From positions 1 to 47,580 of the forward strand of contig JAKIUV010000010.1 of assembly GCA_021647375.1 (NCBI GenBank): a stretch of 47,580 nucleotides of DNA, read 5' to 3'. The stretch comes from Robiginitomaculum sp. GTDB taxonomy: Bacteria; Pseudomonadota; Alphaproteobacteria; Caulobacterales; Maricaulaceae. The position numbers were made by a program, and so were the translations under genes. Positions 1 through 8,355 of this stretch are shown here, piece after piece. How positions within the stretch are numbered: position 1 is the stretch's first letter; each line of letters starts with the position of its first letter. The notes under the pieces are model-generated. The model did no database searches, was not told the origin of the DNA, and worked only from the letters and a program-made list of their open reading frames with translations.

Positions 1-48
1 AACAAGGACAAGAATTTCCGGACGCCAACCGTTTTAGCGCCCGAAAAT

Positions 49-99
49 CTGTGGATATGATGGACAAGGGCCAAGTAGCCCTTGACCACATATCCACAG
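49..99. repeat. long imperfect hairpin upstream of the VIT-domain gene
   Basis: Bases 49-71 and 78-99 form an inverted repeat with a 6-base loop (caagta), one mismatch and a one-base bulge. The outer arms read ctgtggatatg and catatccacag, and the inner arms caagggc and gcccttg. No run of T follows on either side, so it is not a classical intrinsic terminator. It could be the end of an upstream transcript, an operator, or a mobile palindromic repeat. The structure is seen directly; its function is unknown. Confidence 0.7.
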
Positions 100-107
100 T
101 TCAGCAA

Positions 108-140
108 CAATCAAAGCGGACAATCAAAGCGGACAATCAA
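108..140. repeat. 13-bp tandem repeat, about 2.5 copies
   Basis: The unit caatcaaagcgga occurs at 108-120 and 121-133, followed by a partial copy (caatcaa) at 134-140. It lies between the hairpin at 49-99 and the start of the VIT-domain gene at 248. It may be a simple slippage repeat or a regulatory site. Confidence 0.8.
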
Positions 141-247
141 TGTGCTATGAAAACCGGACAAACCTAAAAGCTAGCTACAGTGCGGGCTTGGTGTCAGACT
201 TTGCATATGATAAACAAATATTTGAGATTATAGCTGGAGGCTTTGTT

Positions 248-3175
248 ATGCGGGTAATTGTTTATTGGTTGGCTACGATTTTGTTTTACTGCGGCTATGC
301 CAATGCCGCAGATTTAAACCCGGTGATAGCCTCTCGCGGTTGGGACGATGATGCAGAGAGCATACAAGATCTGCCCGCCCATACGCTCAAATTCAAAAAA
401 CTCGACGTCCATGTAAATATTGTCGGTGGTTTCGCGCAAACCCGTATAGAAGCGACCGTTTATAATCCAACCGATGAGGATGAGCTAGAAGGCGATTTTC
501 GCCTTATTATGCCGGGCGGCTCCATTGTCAACGGCTATGCACTGGACATAGAAGGTGTATTAGTCGACGGCGTTATTATTGCCAAAGAGCGCGGCGAGAA
601 AGCCTATACCGACAAGGTCACCGAAAATATTGATCCAGGGCTTGCGGAAACTATTGGTGCCAACACTTACCGCACGCGCATCTATCCGATAGCTTCCAAG
701 GACAATCGGCACTTTGCCGTGGAATTCGTAACGCCTTTGCTCTCTGGACATTATGAATTGCCATTTGGCGGCACAGGCAAGATTGGCGAAATGACCATTA
801 CGATTGAGGGCGAGGCCTGTAGTGTCGAACGTGCTAGCTTACCCAGTGGCAGCTGGATACGCACCAGTGAGAGTAAAAGTAAATATTCGGTACGTGCCAA
901 GAACATATATCCGAGAGGTGTCCTCAGTATTCCAGCTTCTCCTCTAAAACCAGTCATTACAAAGCATAGTAACGGACAAAAATTTGTGTCTTTTACGCTT
1001 GGGCGCAATGAAAAGCAGGCTTCAGGCCCACTTCACAATACCAAAACGCGGATATATTGGGATAATTCCTATTCGCGGTTATCAGGTGATTTGGAAAGAG
1101 AGCTAAGGCTGATAAACGCGCTAACCCGCAGCAAGTTTTCCAATAACCCAAATTATGAAGTAGAACTGATAATTGGCAATTCAGACATTAGCGCCCCGAT
1201 AAATTTTAAAGGCAGACAGGTTTTGGATGTCGGCAGGCAGCTCGAGAACATCGTCTATGAAGGCGCAACAAATTTGAAATCATTGCTCAGTAGTGGTAAA
1301 TCCGATGTTGATACTTGTATTGTTTTCACAGATGGGCGCGGGACGCTCGGTGGGTCGTATTTGCCCAAACTTGATTGCCGTGTGTTTACGGTTTCTACTG
1401 ATAAAAGCGCAAATCATGCCTATTTGCAAATGCTGGCAGAGAAAAACGGTGGTCGGTATTATGGCTCTGATAATATTTTTGCCCTCACGGACGGCGGCAT
1501 GAAAAAAGTGACGTGGTCACCGCTTATCGGCAGTAATCTCAATCAAATGCGGCAATTCGTTCTTGGCCGAGAAATCATGTTAATTGCGCCTATATCAGGT
1601 GTGGTGCCAACCTTTGCTGAGCCTGTTTTTCGCTTAGACGGTTCCCAAGCCCGCACCATCCAAAAACGAATTTCTGATATTCCTGTGATTAAGCACAATG
1701 GCCCTGCTACCCTGTGGGCGCAGCGGATTGCAGAGGAGATTCGCACCGAGGGCGAAGCGGGATATTTCCCGCTCATTGCCCATGCCAGCAAGTATAATCT
1801 ACCAGGGCCAGAAACCTCGCTCATTGTCTTGGAAACACCGGATGATTATGTAGAGGCTGATATTGAACCACCAGCAAGTTATCCAATTGAGAAGATGGTT
1901 GAATTTATTGAATTACAGGCTGGCAAACGTGTGGAAAAACTGGAAGAAAAATCTGAACGGCTCGAAGATGTGATTGATATTTGGGAAGACCAGAAGGCAT
2001 GGTGGGGCAAGAATTTCGCTGAAATTGCTAAACCCAAGAAAGAGAAAAGAACGCGCACAGGTAACGCGCCCCAGCCAGTACCCGCCCCAATCGTAGTCCA
2101 AGAACCGTCCGATGGCTATGTTGGACAAGATAGATTGAGAGATGAAGCAGAAAGTGATGAAGTCGTTGTCACTGGAAGTAGGATTAACTCTTCTTTCTCA
2201 CAAACCAAAATAAAAATAAAAGCTTGGTCGCCTGACCGTCCATATTTGACCGCGCTGAAAGCGGCGAATTCGGCAGATCTTAACTCCGTTTATCTGGAAC
2301 AGCGAAAAACCCATGGCCAAAATCCGGCGTTCTTTTTAGATGTAGGGGATTTCTATCATCAGCGCGGCGATGATGCTAAAGCGGCGCAAGTCGTGCTCAG
2401 TGCATTAGAGCTTGAAATATCCGGCAGTATCACACGCACGGCTGTCGCCAATCGCTTGCTCGATTATGGCTATAGTGCGCAGGCCGTTTCTTTGTTGCGG
2501 CTTGTGGCTTTGCGCGAATCTTTCCGGCCACAACCGTTTTATGATTTAGCCATAGCTTTAACCGCTTACGGTGATGGAGCGGCAAATAAAGACACAGCAA
2601 ACGCGGCTTATCTGGAAGCCTTGCAAAATTTCGATACAGTTATTCGCAACACCTGGAACGGCGATTATGACGGTATTGAATTGGTGGCTTTGATGGATGC
2701 GAATGCGCAGATCCATAAACTACCACATAAACTGAAACACCATATCCCACTAGATGAGCGCCTGATTGCTAATCTTGATGTAGATTTACGGGTGATCATA
2801 GACTGGAATTTTGATCGTGCCGATATGGATTTGTGGGTCATTGAGCCATCAGGAGAAAAATCCAGCTACCAAAATCATGAGACACGTTCTGGCGGGCAAC
2901 TTTCCAATGATATGACCAATGGGTATGGCCCCGAACAATATCTTATCCGCAAAGCCCCTAAAGGCATTTATAAGGTGATAGCGGACTATTACGGTTCGGA
3001 TGCCTATAATCCCAACGGTGCTATTGCGGTGCGTGCGCGCCTATTCAAGGATTTTGGCCGCAAGAACCAGACAATGCAAAGCGTAACGATTGAGTTTACC
3101 CATAAGAACGATAATGATAATTATGACGAAGAAGGAGCCGGGGAATATGATCTGGCTGAAATAGAGGTAAAATAA
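248..3175 (+). CDS. exported VIT-domain / DUF2135 protein
   Basis: This is a protein of about 975 residues that is predicted to be periplasmic. I chose the ATG at 248 because a good GGAGG lies just upstream and the product then begins with a signal peptide ending near YANAADLN. Residues about 45-165 match a VIT (vault/inter-alpha-trypsin) domain. A von Willebrand A-like region follows, but its metal site is degenerate: IIGNSDIS stands where DxSxS is expected. Next come a charged segment, a DEVVVTGSRI motif (residues 637-646), a helical TPR-like stretch at about 690-800, and a C-terminal DUF2135 domain with DMDLWVIEPSGE. Members of this family are usually surface or periplasmic proteins of unknown role. 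Its stop codon overlaps the next start (TAATG), so the two genes are translationally coupled. Confidence 0.8.
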   Translation: MRVIVYWLATILFYCGYANAADLNPVIASRGWDDDAESIQDLPAHTLKFKKLDVHVNIVGGFAQTRIEATVYNPTDEDELEGDFRLIMPGGSIVNGYALDIEGVLVDGVIIAKERGEKAYTDKVTENIDPGLAETIGANTYRTRIYPIASKDNRHFAVEFVTPLLSGHYELPFGGTGKIGEMTITIEGEACSVERASLPSGSWIRTSESKSKYSVRAKNIYPRGVLSIPASPLKPVITKHSNGQKFVSFTLGRNEKQASGPLHNTKTRIYWDNSYSRLSGDLERELRLINALTRSKFSNNPNYEVELIIGNSDISAPINFKGRQVLDVGRQLENIVYEGATNLKSLLSSGKSDVDTCIVFTDGRGTLGGSYLPKLDCRVFTVSTDKSANHAYLQMLAEKNGGRYYGSDNIFALTDGGMKKVTWSPLIGSNLNQMRQFVLGREIMLIAPISGVVPTFAEPVFRLDGSQARTIQKRISDIPVIKHNGPATLWAQRIAEEIRTEGEAGYFPLIAHASKYNLPGPETSLIVLETPDDYVEADIEPPASYPIEKMVEFIELQAGKRVEKLEEKSERLEDVIDIWEDQKAWWGKNFAEIAKPKKEKRTRTGNAPQPVPAPIVVQEPSDGYVGQDRLRDEAESDEVVVTGSRINSSFSQTKIKIKAWSPDRPYLTALKAANSADLNSVYLEQRKTHGQNPAFFLDVGDFYHQRGDDAKAAQVVLSALELEISGSITRTAVANRLLDYGYSAQAVSLLRLVALRESFRPQPFYDLAIALTAYGDGAANKDTANAAYLEALQNFDTVIRNTWNGDYDGIELVALMDANAQIHKLPHKLKHHIPLDERLIANLDVDLRVIIDWNFDRADMDLWVIEPSGEKSSYQNHETRSGGQLSNDMTNGYGPEQYLIRKAPKGIYKVIADYYGSDAYNPNGAIAVRARLFKDFGRKNQTMQSVTIEFTHKNDNDNYDEEGAGEYDLAEIEVK

Positions 3176-3459
3176 TGAAATTTATGGTCTATACCCAAGA
3201 TAAAGACGGGGCGCTGGATGTGCGTTTGGCTCATCGGGATGCGCATTTGGCGCATTTGAAAGCTGAGGGCAAGGTTCAGGTGCTGTCCGCCGGGCCTTGG
3301 CTCGCTGATGATAACGAAACCATGAAAGGCTCGCTCTTGGTGGTGGAGGCCAATTGCGTTAATTGTGTCACGGGCTGGATTAAAGACGACCCCTATGTCA
3401 AGGCTGGCCTCACCGCGAAAATAACCATCCACCCCCTCGGCGGTTGGACGGACTTTTAG
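3175..3459 (+). CDS. YciI-like protein
   Basis: This 94-residue protein has the YciI/YCII ferredoxin-like fold signature: a short N-terminal strand (MKFMVYTQDK), a helix rich in H and R (LAHRDAHLAHLKAEGKV), then GPW and a C-terminal IHPLGGWTDF. Conserved His and Asp residues are present in the helix. The biochemical role of most YciI proteins is unsettled; some act as small dehydrochlorinase-like enzymes. The start codon overlaps the stop of the VIT-domain gene by one base. It is probably cytoplasmic, so the coupling to an exported protein is odd. Confidence 0.8.
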   Translation: MKFMVYTQDKDGALDVRLAHRDAHLAHLKAEGKVQVLSAGPWLADDNETMKGSLLVVEANCVNCVTGWIKDDPYVKAGLTAKITIHPLGGWTDF

Positions 3460-3528
3460 TGCGCTACAACCATACCGATTCTTATTTATGAGCATTGAAA
3501 GACCGTAAAATTGGTGTAGAAGCCCACC

Positions 3529-4293
3529 ATGACCAAGTCTGATACTATAAAACCAGCAGCAAAACCATGGACAGCAAGTGTGTTGACCTTGTTTCCGGAT
3601 GCTTTTCCGGGGGTTTTGGGGGCTTCTGTCATTGGTTCTGCATTAAAAGATGAAAAATGGGCGCTTGAAGCTATAGACATACGGAATTTTTCCTATAATA
3701 AGCACCGTTCTGTTGACGCGAGTCCTGCGGGCGGTGGACCTGGTATGGTTTTAACCCCCGAAGTTAGTGCCCGGGCGATAGACAGTGTAAGAGACAGTGT
3801 GGCGCGAAAGGCTGATGAAACAGTTGGTACGCGACCGCTGATATATCTGACACCGCGCGGGCGGCCTTTAACCCAAAAAAGGGTGAGGGCGCTGGCGTCT
3901 GGTTCGGGTATTATCGTGTTCTGCGGACGCTTTGAAGGGCTTGACCAGCGGGTCATCGAAGCGCGGAACATGGAAGAGGCCTGCGTGGGGGATTTTATCC
4001 TCGCAGGCGGAGAAGTGGCGGCGCAAGCAATGATAGAGGCCTGTGTGCGTTTGTTGCCGGGGGTTCTCGGTAGCGGTGCCTCGGCAGAGGAAGAAAGCTT
4101 TGAAGATGGGCTTTTGGAATACCCACTTTACGCCAAGCCGCGTGAGTGGGAAGACCGGAAAATCCCGGAAGTATTATTGTCGGGCGACCACAAGAAGATT
4201 GCAATGTGGCGCAAGGCAGAGATGGAAAAGATAACAAAGGAAATCCGTCCTGATATGTGGCAGAGCTACATAAAGGGCAACAAGGAGAAGTAA
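3529..4293 (+). CDS. trmD: tRNA (guanine37-N1)-methyltransferase TrmD
   Basis: TrmD transfers a methyl group from S-adenosylmethionine to G37 of tRNAs and so prevents +1 frameshifting. The protein is 254 residues long, normal for the family. It shows the N-terminal VLTLFPDAFPG, the GGGPGMVL glycine loop, the trefoil-knot SAM-binding segment (IYLTPRGRPL, FCGRFEGLDQRVIE, GDFILAGGE) and a C-terminal domain with PLYAKPREWEDRKIPEVLLSG. rplS starts one base after the stop, so they are co-transcribed. The usual upstream partners rpsP and rimM are not in this window: a YciI-like gene sits upstream instead. Confidence 0.97.
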   Translation: MTKSDTIKPAAKPWTASVLTLFPDAFPGVLGASVIGSALKDEKWALEAIDIRNFSYNKHRSVDASPAGGGPGMVLTPEVSARAIDSVRDSVARKADETVGTRPLIYLTPRGRPLTQKRVRALASGSGIIVFCGRFEGLDQRVIEARNMEEACVGDFILAGGEVAAQAMIEACVRLLPGVLGSGASAEEESFEDGLLEYPLYAKPREWEDRKIPEVLLSGDHKKIAMWRKAEMEKITKEIRPDMWQSYIKGNKEK

Positions 4294-4294
4294 T

Positions 4295-4690
4295 ATGAAT
4301 ATTATTCAAAAATTGAACAAAAAAGAAGAAGCCCGGCTTCTGTCCAACGGTAAAACCATTCCGGATTTTTCCGCTGGTGATACATTGGTTGTACAAGTGA
4401 AAATTAAAGAGGGCACGCGCGAGCGTCTGCAAGCTTTTGAAGGCGTCTGTATTGCCATCAATGGTAGCGGCCTGAACGAAAGCTTCACCATGCGCAAGAT
4501 TTCCTACAATGAAGGTGTAGAGCGGGTATTCCCGGTTTATTCCCCGCTTGTGGAAAGCATCGAGATCAAGCGCAAAGGCAAGGTGCGCCGCGCCAAGCTT
4601 TACTATCTGCGTGATCGCCGTGGTAAATCCGCCCGTATCGCCGAACGCACAACAGGTCGCGGTATCGACCAAACGCGCGGTAAGAAATAA
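4295..4690 (+). CDS. rplS: 50S ribosomal protein L19
   Basis: L19 lies at the interface of the 30S and 50S subunits. The protein is 131 residues long and carries typical motifs: FSAGDTLVVQVKIKEGTRER, QAFEGVCIAINGSGLNESFT, KISYNEGVERVFPVYSP and RAKLYYLRDRRGKSARI. The start follows the trmD stop by one base, with GGAGAAG upstream as ribosome-binding site. A hairpin terminator lies 40 bases downstream. Confidence 0.97.
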   Translation: MNIIQKLNKKEEARLLSNGKTIPDFSAGDTLVVQVKIKEGTRERLQAFEGVCIAINGSGLNESFTMRKISYNEGVERVFPVYSPLVESIEIKRKGKVRRAKLYYLRDRRGKSARIAERTTGRGIDQTRGKK

Positions 4691-4728
4691 CTATCAGTTA
4701 GTTTGCTTTAGGGCAGAGTTACAGAATA

Positions 4729-4766
4729 AAAAAAAGCGGATTCGTAATAACGCGAGTCCGCTTTTG
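4729..4766 (+). terminator. intrinsic terminator after rplS
   Basis: The left arm (4731-4744, aaaaagcggattcg) pairs with the right arm (4753-4765, cgagtccgctttt) with one mismatch and an 8-base loop. The A-run before and T-run after make it usable in both directions. It closes the trmD-rplS unit. Confidence 0.8.
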
Positions 4767-4780
4767 CGTTCAGCCCACTC

Positions 4781-4966
4781 GGATATTTACCGGGCTTCCC
4801 GGCCTATCAAGGCGGCTCAATGTTCTATGCCGACACCATAGGCGCCAAGGCGGTCTACGAGAGAATCCAGCAATTCGCAAAAACCGGCCCCTATGCCAGG
4901 CAAGACGTCCCCCTACTCAAAAAACGCGCCGAAACGGGTGGAGCGTTTAAGGATGTTGGAGGGTAA
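4781..4966 (+). pseudogene. 3' remnant of a FadB-like 3-hydroxyacyl-CoA dehydrogenase
   Basis: Reading from 4781 gives 61 uninterrupted codons ending in TAA at 4964. The sequence is typical of the last 60 residues of the multifunctional fatty-acid oxidation protein (FadB/FadJ alpha subunit): GFPAYQGGSMFYADTIGAK, then a helix (VYERIQQFAKTGP) and a PLLKKRAETGGAFKDVGG end. No start codon or upstream part of such a gene exists, because the rplS terminator directly precedes it. I read it as a decayed or transposed gene end. Seen: the conserved peptide. Inferred: loss of the rest. Confidence 0.75.
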
Positions 4967-5016
4967 CAGAAAAATTAGTTGGCACACATTTAATATTATG
5001 ATATCACATTACTGTG

Positions 5017-5586
5017 ATGGCCACCAAATTGCTAAACCTAACAAGCCTGCTCTTCGCCTTGATGCTCGCTTGTAGTATGAGGGCGCATGCAACGACTTGT
5101 ATGGAATCAACAAGGTCTATTTCTGCTGTGATGGCTGATGCTGAACTGGTTTTTACGGGCAGGCCGATATATTATTCCCAAGAAACAAAACCCAGATCAG
5201 CATATAGGCGGTCTACCGTGTTCAAGATTGAGAAATTATATAGGGGTGAAATTGGGAGTTATGGTAACTATAGAAAAATAATGCGCGACAGCCCCTATCA
5301 AAGAAATAAATCATATTTGATCGTTGCGCGCAGACAGGCAAATGGCGATTTAGCCGATAAAGCTGGTTATTGCGGGCTAGGCTTCAGTGAAGATGATATT
5401 ATTGCATTTATAAAAACGGGCAACCCAAGCAATGCAATACCGCAAGGCTGTATCAAGTATTTCCGTAGGGCCTATAAAACAAAACATTTAGATGGCTGGT
5501 CAGTGTCACAAGACCAGATATGTCAACAATATATGCCTGCGCTTAACCGTAAATATCCTAATTTAGTTAAGAAACATGCAGAATAA
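5017..5586 (+). CDS. small secreted protein, possibly TIMP/netrin-like
   Basis: The protein has about 189 residues and starts with a signal peptide (MATKLLNLTSLLFALMLACS then MRAHATTC). GTG at 5014 is an alternative start. The mature part has a cysteine close to its N-terminus, ADAELVFTGRPIYYS, STVFKIEKLYRGEIG and YLIVARRQ. That order resembles bacterial TIMP/netrin-like OB-fold proteins, which read ADLVFxGxV, then FxVxxxYKG, then YLVxA. The match is by pattern only and the function is unknown. The gene is AT-richer than trmD-rplS and follows a gene remnant, so this spot may tolerate insertions. Confidence 0.6.
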   Translation: MATKLLNLTSLLFALMLACSMRAHATTCMESTRSISAVMADAELVFTGRPIYYSQETKPRSAYRRSTVFKIEKLYRGEIGSYGNYRKIMRDSPYQRNKSYLIVARRQANGDLADKAGYCGLGFSEDDIIAFIKTGNPSNAIPQGCIKYFRRAYKTKHLDGWSVSQDQICQQYMPALNRKYPNLVKKHAE

Positions 5587-5615
5587 AACAAATGCTCTAG
5601 GGTTATGAGACATTC

Positions 5616-6809
5616 TCACCCCAACCCCAAATGCGCCGCTATCTGGTCTGCTATCACCGTGAACCCTGTGTGTGGCCCTTTTGCGCCGGGTTTGATTTTG
5701 GGGCCAAAGGCCAGGACGGGGACCTGTTCGCGGGTGTGGTCGGTGCCGGGCCAACTTGGGTCATTGCCGTGGTCGGCAGTGATAATGACCAAATCATCTG
5801 GACGAAGCTCCTGCTCGAACGCTTCTAACATAGGGTCAAATTCTTCCAGCGCATTGGCATAGCCGGGCACATCGCGGCGGTGGCCGAAATCCATATCGAA
5901 ATTGACGAAATTGGTGAAGATGAGCGCACCGTCTTTGGCGGTCTCGGCAGCTTTGAGGGTCGCCGCCATCAGGGCGGCGTGGCCGGCGGCGGGCAATTTA
6001 TGGGTGATGCCTTGGCCTGCGAAAATATCGCTGACCTTACCGACGGCATGAACTTCGCCGCCATTTTTGACAACACGATCCAATAAAGTATCGCCAATAG
6101 GCGGCACGGCATAATCATGGCGGTTATGGGTACGGGCAAAATTGGCTGGATTGTCGCCCAAGAATGGCCGGGCAATCACTCGCCCGATATTATAAGGGTC
6201 TACCAATTTACGGGTAAGCTCACATAAACCGAGTAATCTATCCAGCCCGAAATGTTCTTCATGGGCGGCGATTTGCACCACCGAATCTGCGCTGGTATAG
6301 ACAATCGGTTTTCCCGTTTTAAGATGTTCCATACCGTAATCGACCAGCACAGCCGTACCGGACGTATGACAATTCGCAAGGATGCCGGGGAGATCCCCTT
6401 GGGCGACCAAGTCGTCAATCAGCGCCTTTGGCAGGCTATTGGTCTTATCGGTGAAGTAACCCCAATCAAAGGTGACAGGTAACCCCGCCATTTCCCAATG
6501 CCCTGATATAGTGTCCTTACCCGTGGATAGCTCTGCGGCGCTGCCGTATTGACCGATAATATCTGGGCTTGGGTTCAGCCCGTCCGGCAATGCACCGCAG
6601 GCCATTTTGGCGGCAAGGCCAAGTCCGAGCATTTCTAAAAACGGAATGTGCAAAGAGCCGCTGCGCACACCCGCAATATCGGCGCGGCCATCTTGGCACC
6701 ACTGGGCGATATGCCCGAATGTATTGGCACCAACATCGCCGAACGCCTCCGCATCTGGCGCACCGCCAATACCGACACTGTCCATCACCAATAAAAATGC
6801 TCTGCTCAT
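5616..6809 (-). CDS. deoB: phosphopentomutase
   Basis: DeoB converts (deoxy)ribose-1-phosphate to the 5-phosphate in the cytoplasm. The 397-residue protein has the alkaline-phosphatase-superfamily metal ligands in MDSVGIGGAPDA, TADHGNDP and GTDHTREQVP, and the catalytic threonine in GKDTISGHWEMAG. Length and motif order fit the family. It is the last gene of the minus-strand nucleoside operon and starts 10 bases after the deoA stop. Its product, deoxyribose-5-phosphate, is the substrate of the deoC enzyme in the same operon. Confidence 0.97.
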   Translation of the reverse strand: MSRAFLLVMDSVGIGGAPDAEAFGDVGANTFGHIAQWCQDGRADIAGVRSGSLHIPFLEMLGLGLAAKMACGALPDGLNPSPDIIGQYGSAAELSTGKDTISGHWEMAGLPVTFDWGYFTDKTNSLPKALIDDLVAQGDLPGILANCHTSGTAVLVDYGMEHLKTGKPIVYTSADSVVQIAAHEEHFGLDRLLGLCELTRKLVDPYNIGRVIARPFLGDNPANFARTHNRHDYAVPPIGDTLLDRVVKNGGEVHAVGKVSDIFAGQGITHKLPAAGHAALMAATLKAAETAKDGALIFTNFVNFDMDFGHRRDVPGYANALEEFDPMLEAFEQELRPDDLVIITADHGNDPSWPGTDHTREQVPVLAFGPKIKPGAKGPHTGFTVIADQIAAHLGLG

Positions 6810-6819
6810 ATGTCTGCCT

Positions 6820-8142
6820 TTATTTATTTGCTGGGATACGCTCGATAATCAGCGGACTATCCGGTGCGCTGTCAGAATACATATAAGCATCTCGCAGCAT
6901 TTTACCAGCTTCGGCCACATGATTTTGGCTGCGGGCGTGGATGCGGGCAAGAACATCGCCTTTACTAATCTTGGTGCCGATAGGCGCGATGCGGTCAAAG
7001 CCGACGGCATAATCTATGGTGTCCTCAGGTTTTTTGCGACCTCCGCCCATGACGATGACTGCATTGCCTACGGCGCGGGCGTCAATGGCCGAAACTGTGC
7101 CGGATTGTGTAGCTTTTATATCGGTGAGTATCGGCGCGGCTTCCAGATATTTATCCGGGTTTTGTATCAGGTCAGACGGCCCTCCGAGTGCCGTGACCAT
7201 GCGGGCGAAAACCTCCGCCGCTTTGCCGTTATCAAATACGGTTTCGACTTTGGTGCGGGCAGTATCAACGTCTTTCACCAGGCCGCCGGACACTAACATT
7301 TCAGCACATAATTCCACTGTAATTTTATGCAGGCGTGCATCCCGAACCCCGCGCCAATGGTTGATGACATTACGGACTTCTACCCCATTACCCGCCGCGC
7401 TGGCGAGGGGCTGGTTCATGTCTGTAATCAGGCCAGAGGTTTTGACACCTGCACCGTTAGCGACCTCGATAAGCGATTTTGCTAACGCTTTGGCATCCTC
7501 GAAATTATCCATGAATGCGCCGGATCCGCATTTAATATCCAGCACCAAACCGTCCAGCCCTTCGGCCAGTTTTTTGGATAATATGGACGCGGTGATAAGG
7601 GGCAAACTGCTGACGCTGGCCGTGGCCGAGCGTATGGCATACATGACTTTATCCGCAGGCGCCAGCGCCCCCGTCTGGCCGATAATCGCGCAGCCTATGT
7701 CTTTGACCGTGCGGCGAAACAGCTTGTTATCTGCACCCACATTATAGCCGGGAATAGCGCTAAACTTATCCAGCGTTCCGCCCGTATGGCCTAGCCCTTG
7801 GCCTGAAATCATCGGCACATAACCGCCGCACGCAGCAATCACCGGGCCAAGCAGAAGCGACACATTATCCCCGACCCCGCCTGTAGAATGTTTATCGAGA
7901 ATCGGGCCGTCCAAATCCCACTCCATAACATCACCGCTATCTCTAACGGCTTTGGTCAAGGTGACAATATCGCCTTTGGCCAAGCCTTTCAGATACACCG
8001 CCATAACGAATGCGCCAATATGCGCCGGGCTGGTATCGCCCGTGCTGATGCCTTTGATAAAAGTTTGGATGTCGCGCGCGGACGGTGAGATACCGTCGCG
8101 GATTTGCGCGAGGAATTCTTGTGGCAGAAAGGTGTTTTTCAT
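6820..8142 (-). CDS. deoA: thymidine phosphorylase
   Basis: DeoA cleaves thymidine with phosphate to thymine and deoxyribose-1-phosphate. The protein has 440 residues. It contains the phosphate loop DKHSTGGVGDN, the signature GLGHTGGTLDKFSAIPG (the residue before GLGHTGG is Q, where E. coli has R), and the base-binding Arg, Ser and Lys in MYAIRSATA and PLITASILSKKL. A C-terminal biotinyl-like domain follows. The ribosome-binding site (GGGGCGAGG) and the ATG are themselves part of the palindromic repeat that begins at about 8140. That repeat separates deoA from the ALDH gene, yet all genes point the same way, so I treat them as one operon. Confidence 0.96.
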   Translation of the reverse strand: MKNTFLPQEFLAQIRDGISPSARDIQTFIKGISTGDTSPAHIGAFVMAVYLKGLAKGDIVTLTKAVRDSGDVMEWDLDGPILDKHSTGGVGDNVSLLLGPVIAACGGYVPMISGQGLGHTGGTLDKFSAIPGYNVGADNKLFRRTVKDIGCAIIGQTGALAPADKVMYAIRSATASVSSLPLITASILSKKLAEGLDGLVLDIKCGSGAFMDNFEDAKALAKSLIEVANGAGVKTSGLITDMNQPLASAAGNGVEVRNVINHWRGVRDARLHKITVELCAEMLVSGGLVKDVDTARTKVETVFDNGKAAEVFARMVTALGGPSDLIQNPDKYLEAAPILTDIKATQSGTVSAIDARAVGNAVIVMGGGRKKPEDTIDYAVGFDRIAPIGTKISKGDVLARIHARSQNHVAEAGKMLRDAYMYSDSAPDSPLIIERIPANK

Positions 8143-8352
8143 CCTCGCCCCGCTTCAGCAGGGGAGGTGGCCGCGTAGCGGTAGGGGGGAAATCTCTCGT
8201 CACGAAAAAAGTTTGTAATTGAAACACAAAAAACCATTTAAACCTACTTACCTATAACTCTATGCCATTTTCTAATCTGGCACTTAACGATAACTGCTTC
8301 CCCCTCCGCCCCCAAGAGGGGGCACCTCCCCCGCAAGCGGGGTGAGGATGGT
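8140..8352. repeat. REPIN-like pair of inverted palindromic repeats inside the deo operon
   Basis: Two GC-rich palindromic units face each other. The left unit (about 8140-8190) reads catcctcgccccgcttcagc and then ggggaggtggcc. The right unit (about 8300-8351), read on the minus strand, gives catcctcaccccgcttgcgg and then ggggaggtgccc. The roughly 110 bases between them are AT-rich with no gene. The layout matches REPIN elements, non-autonomous doublets of REP sequences moved by RAYT transposases in other bacteria. No RAYT gene is in the window. A related pair lies at 46695-46834. Confidence 0.75.
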
Positions 8353-8355
8353 GCC

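Noticed and set aside
8190..8300. Possible small gene or tRNA between the two repeat units in the deo operon
   Set aside because: The stretch is AT-rich with no cloverleaf and no open frame preceded by a ribosome-binding site.
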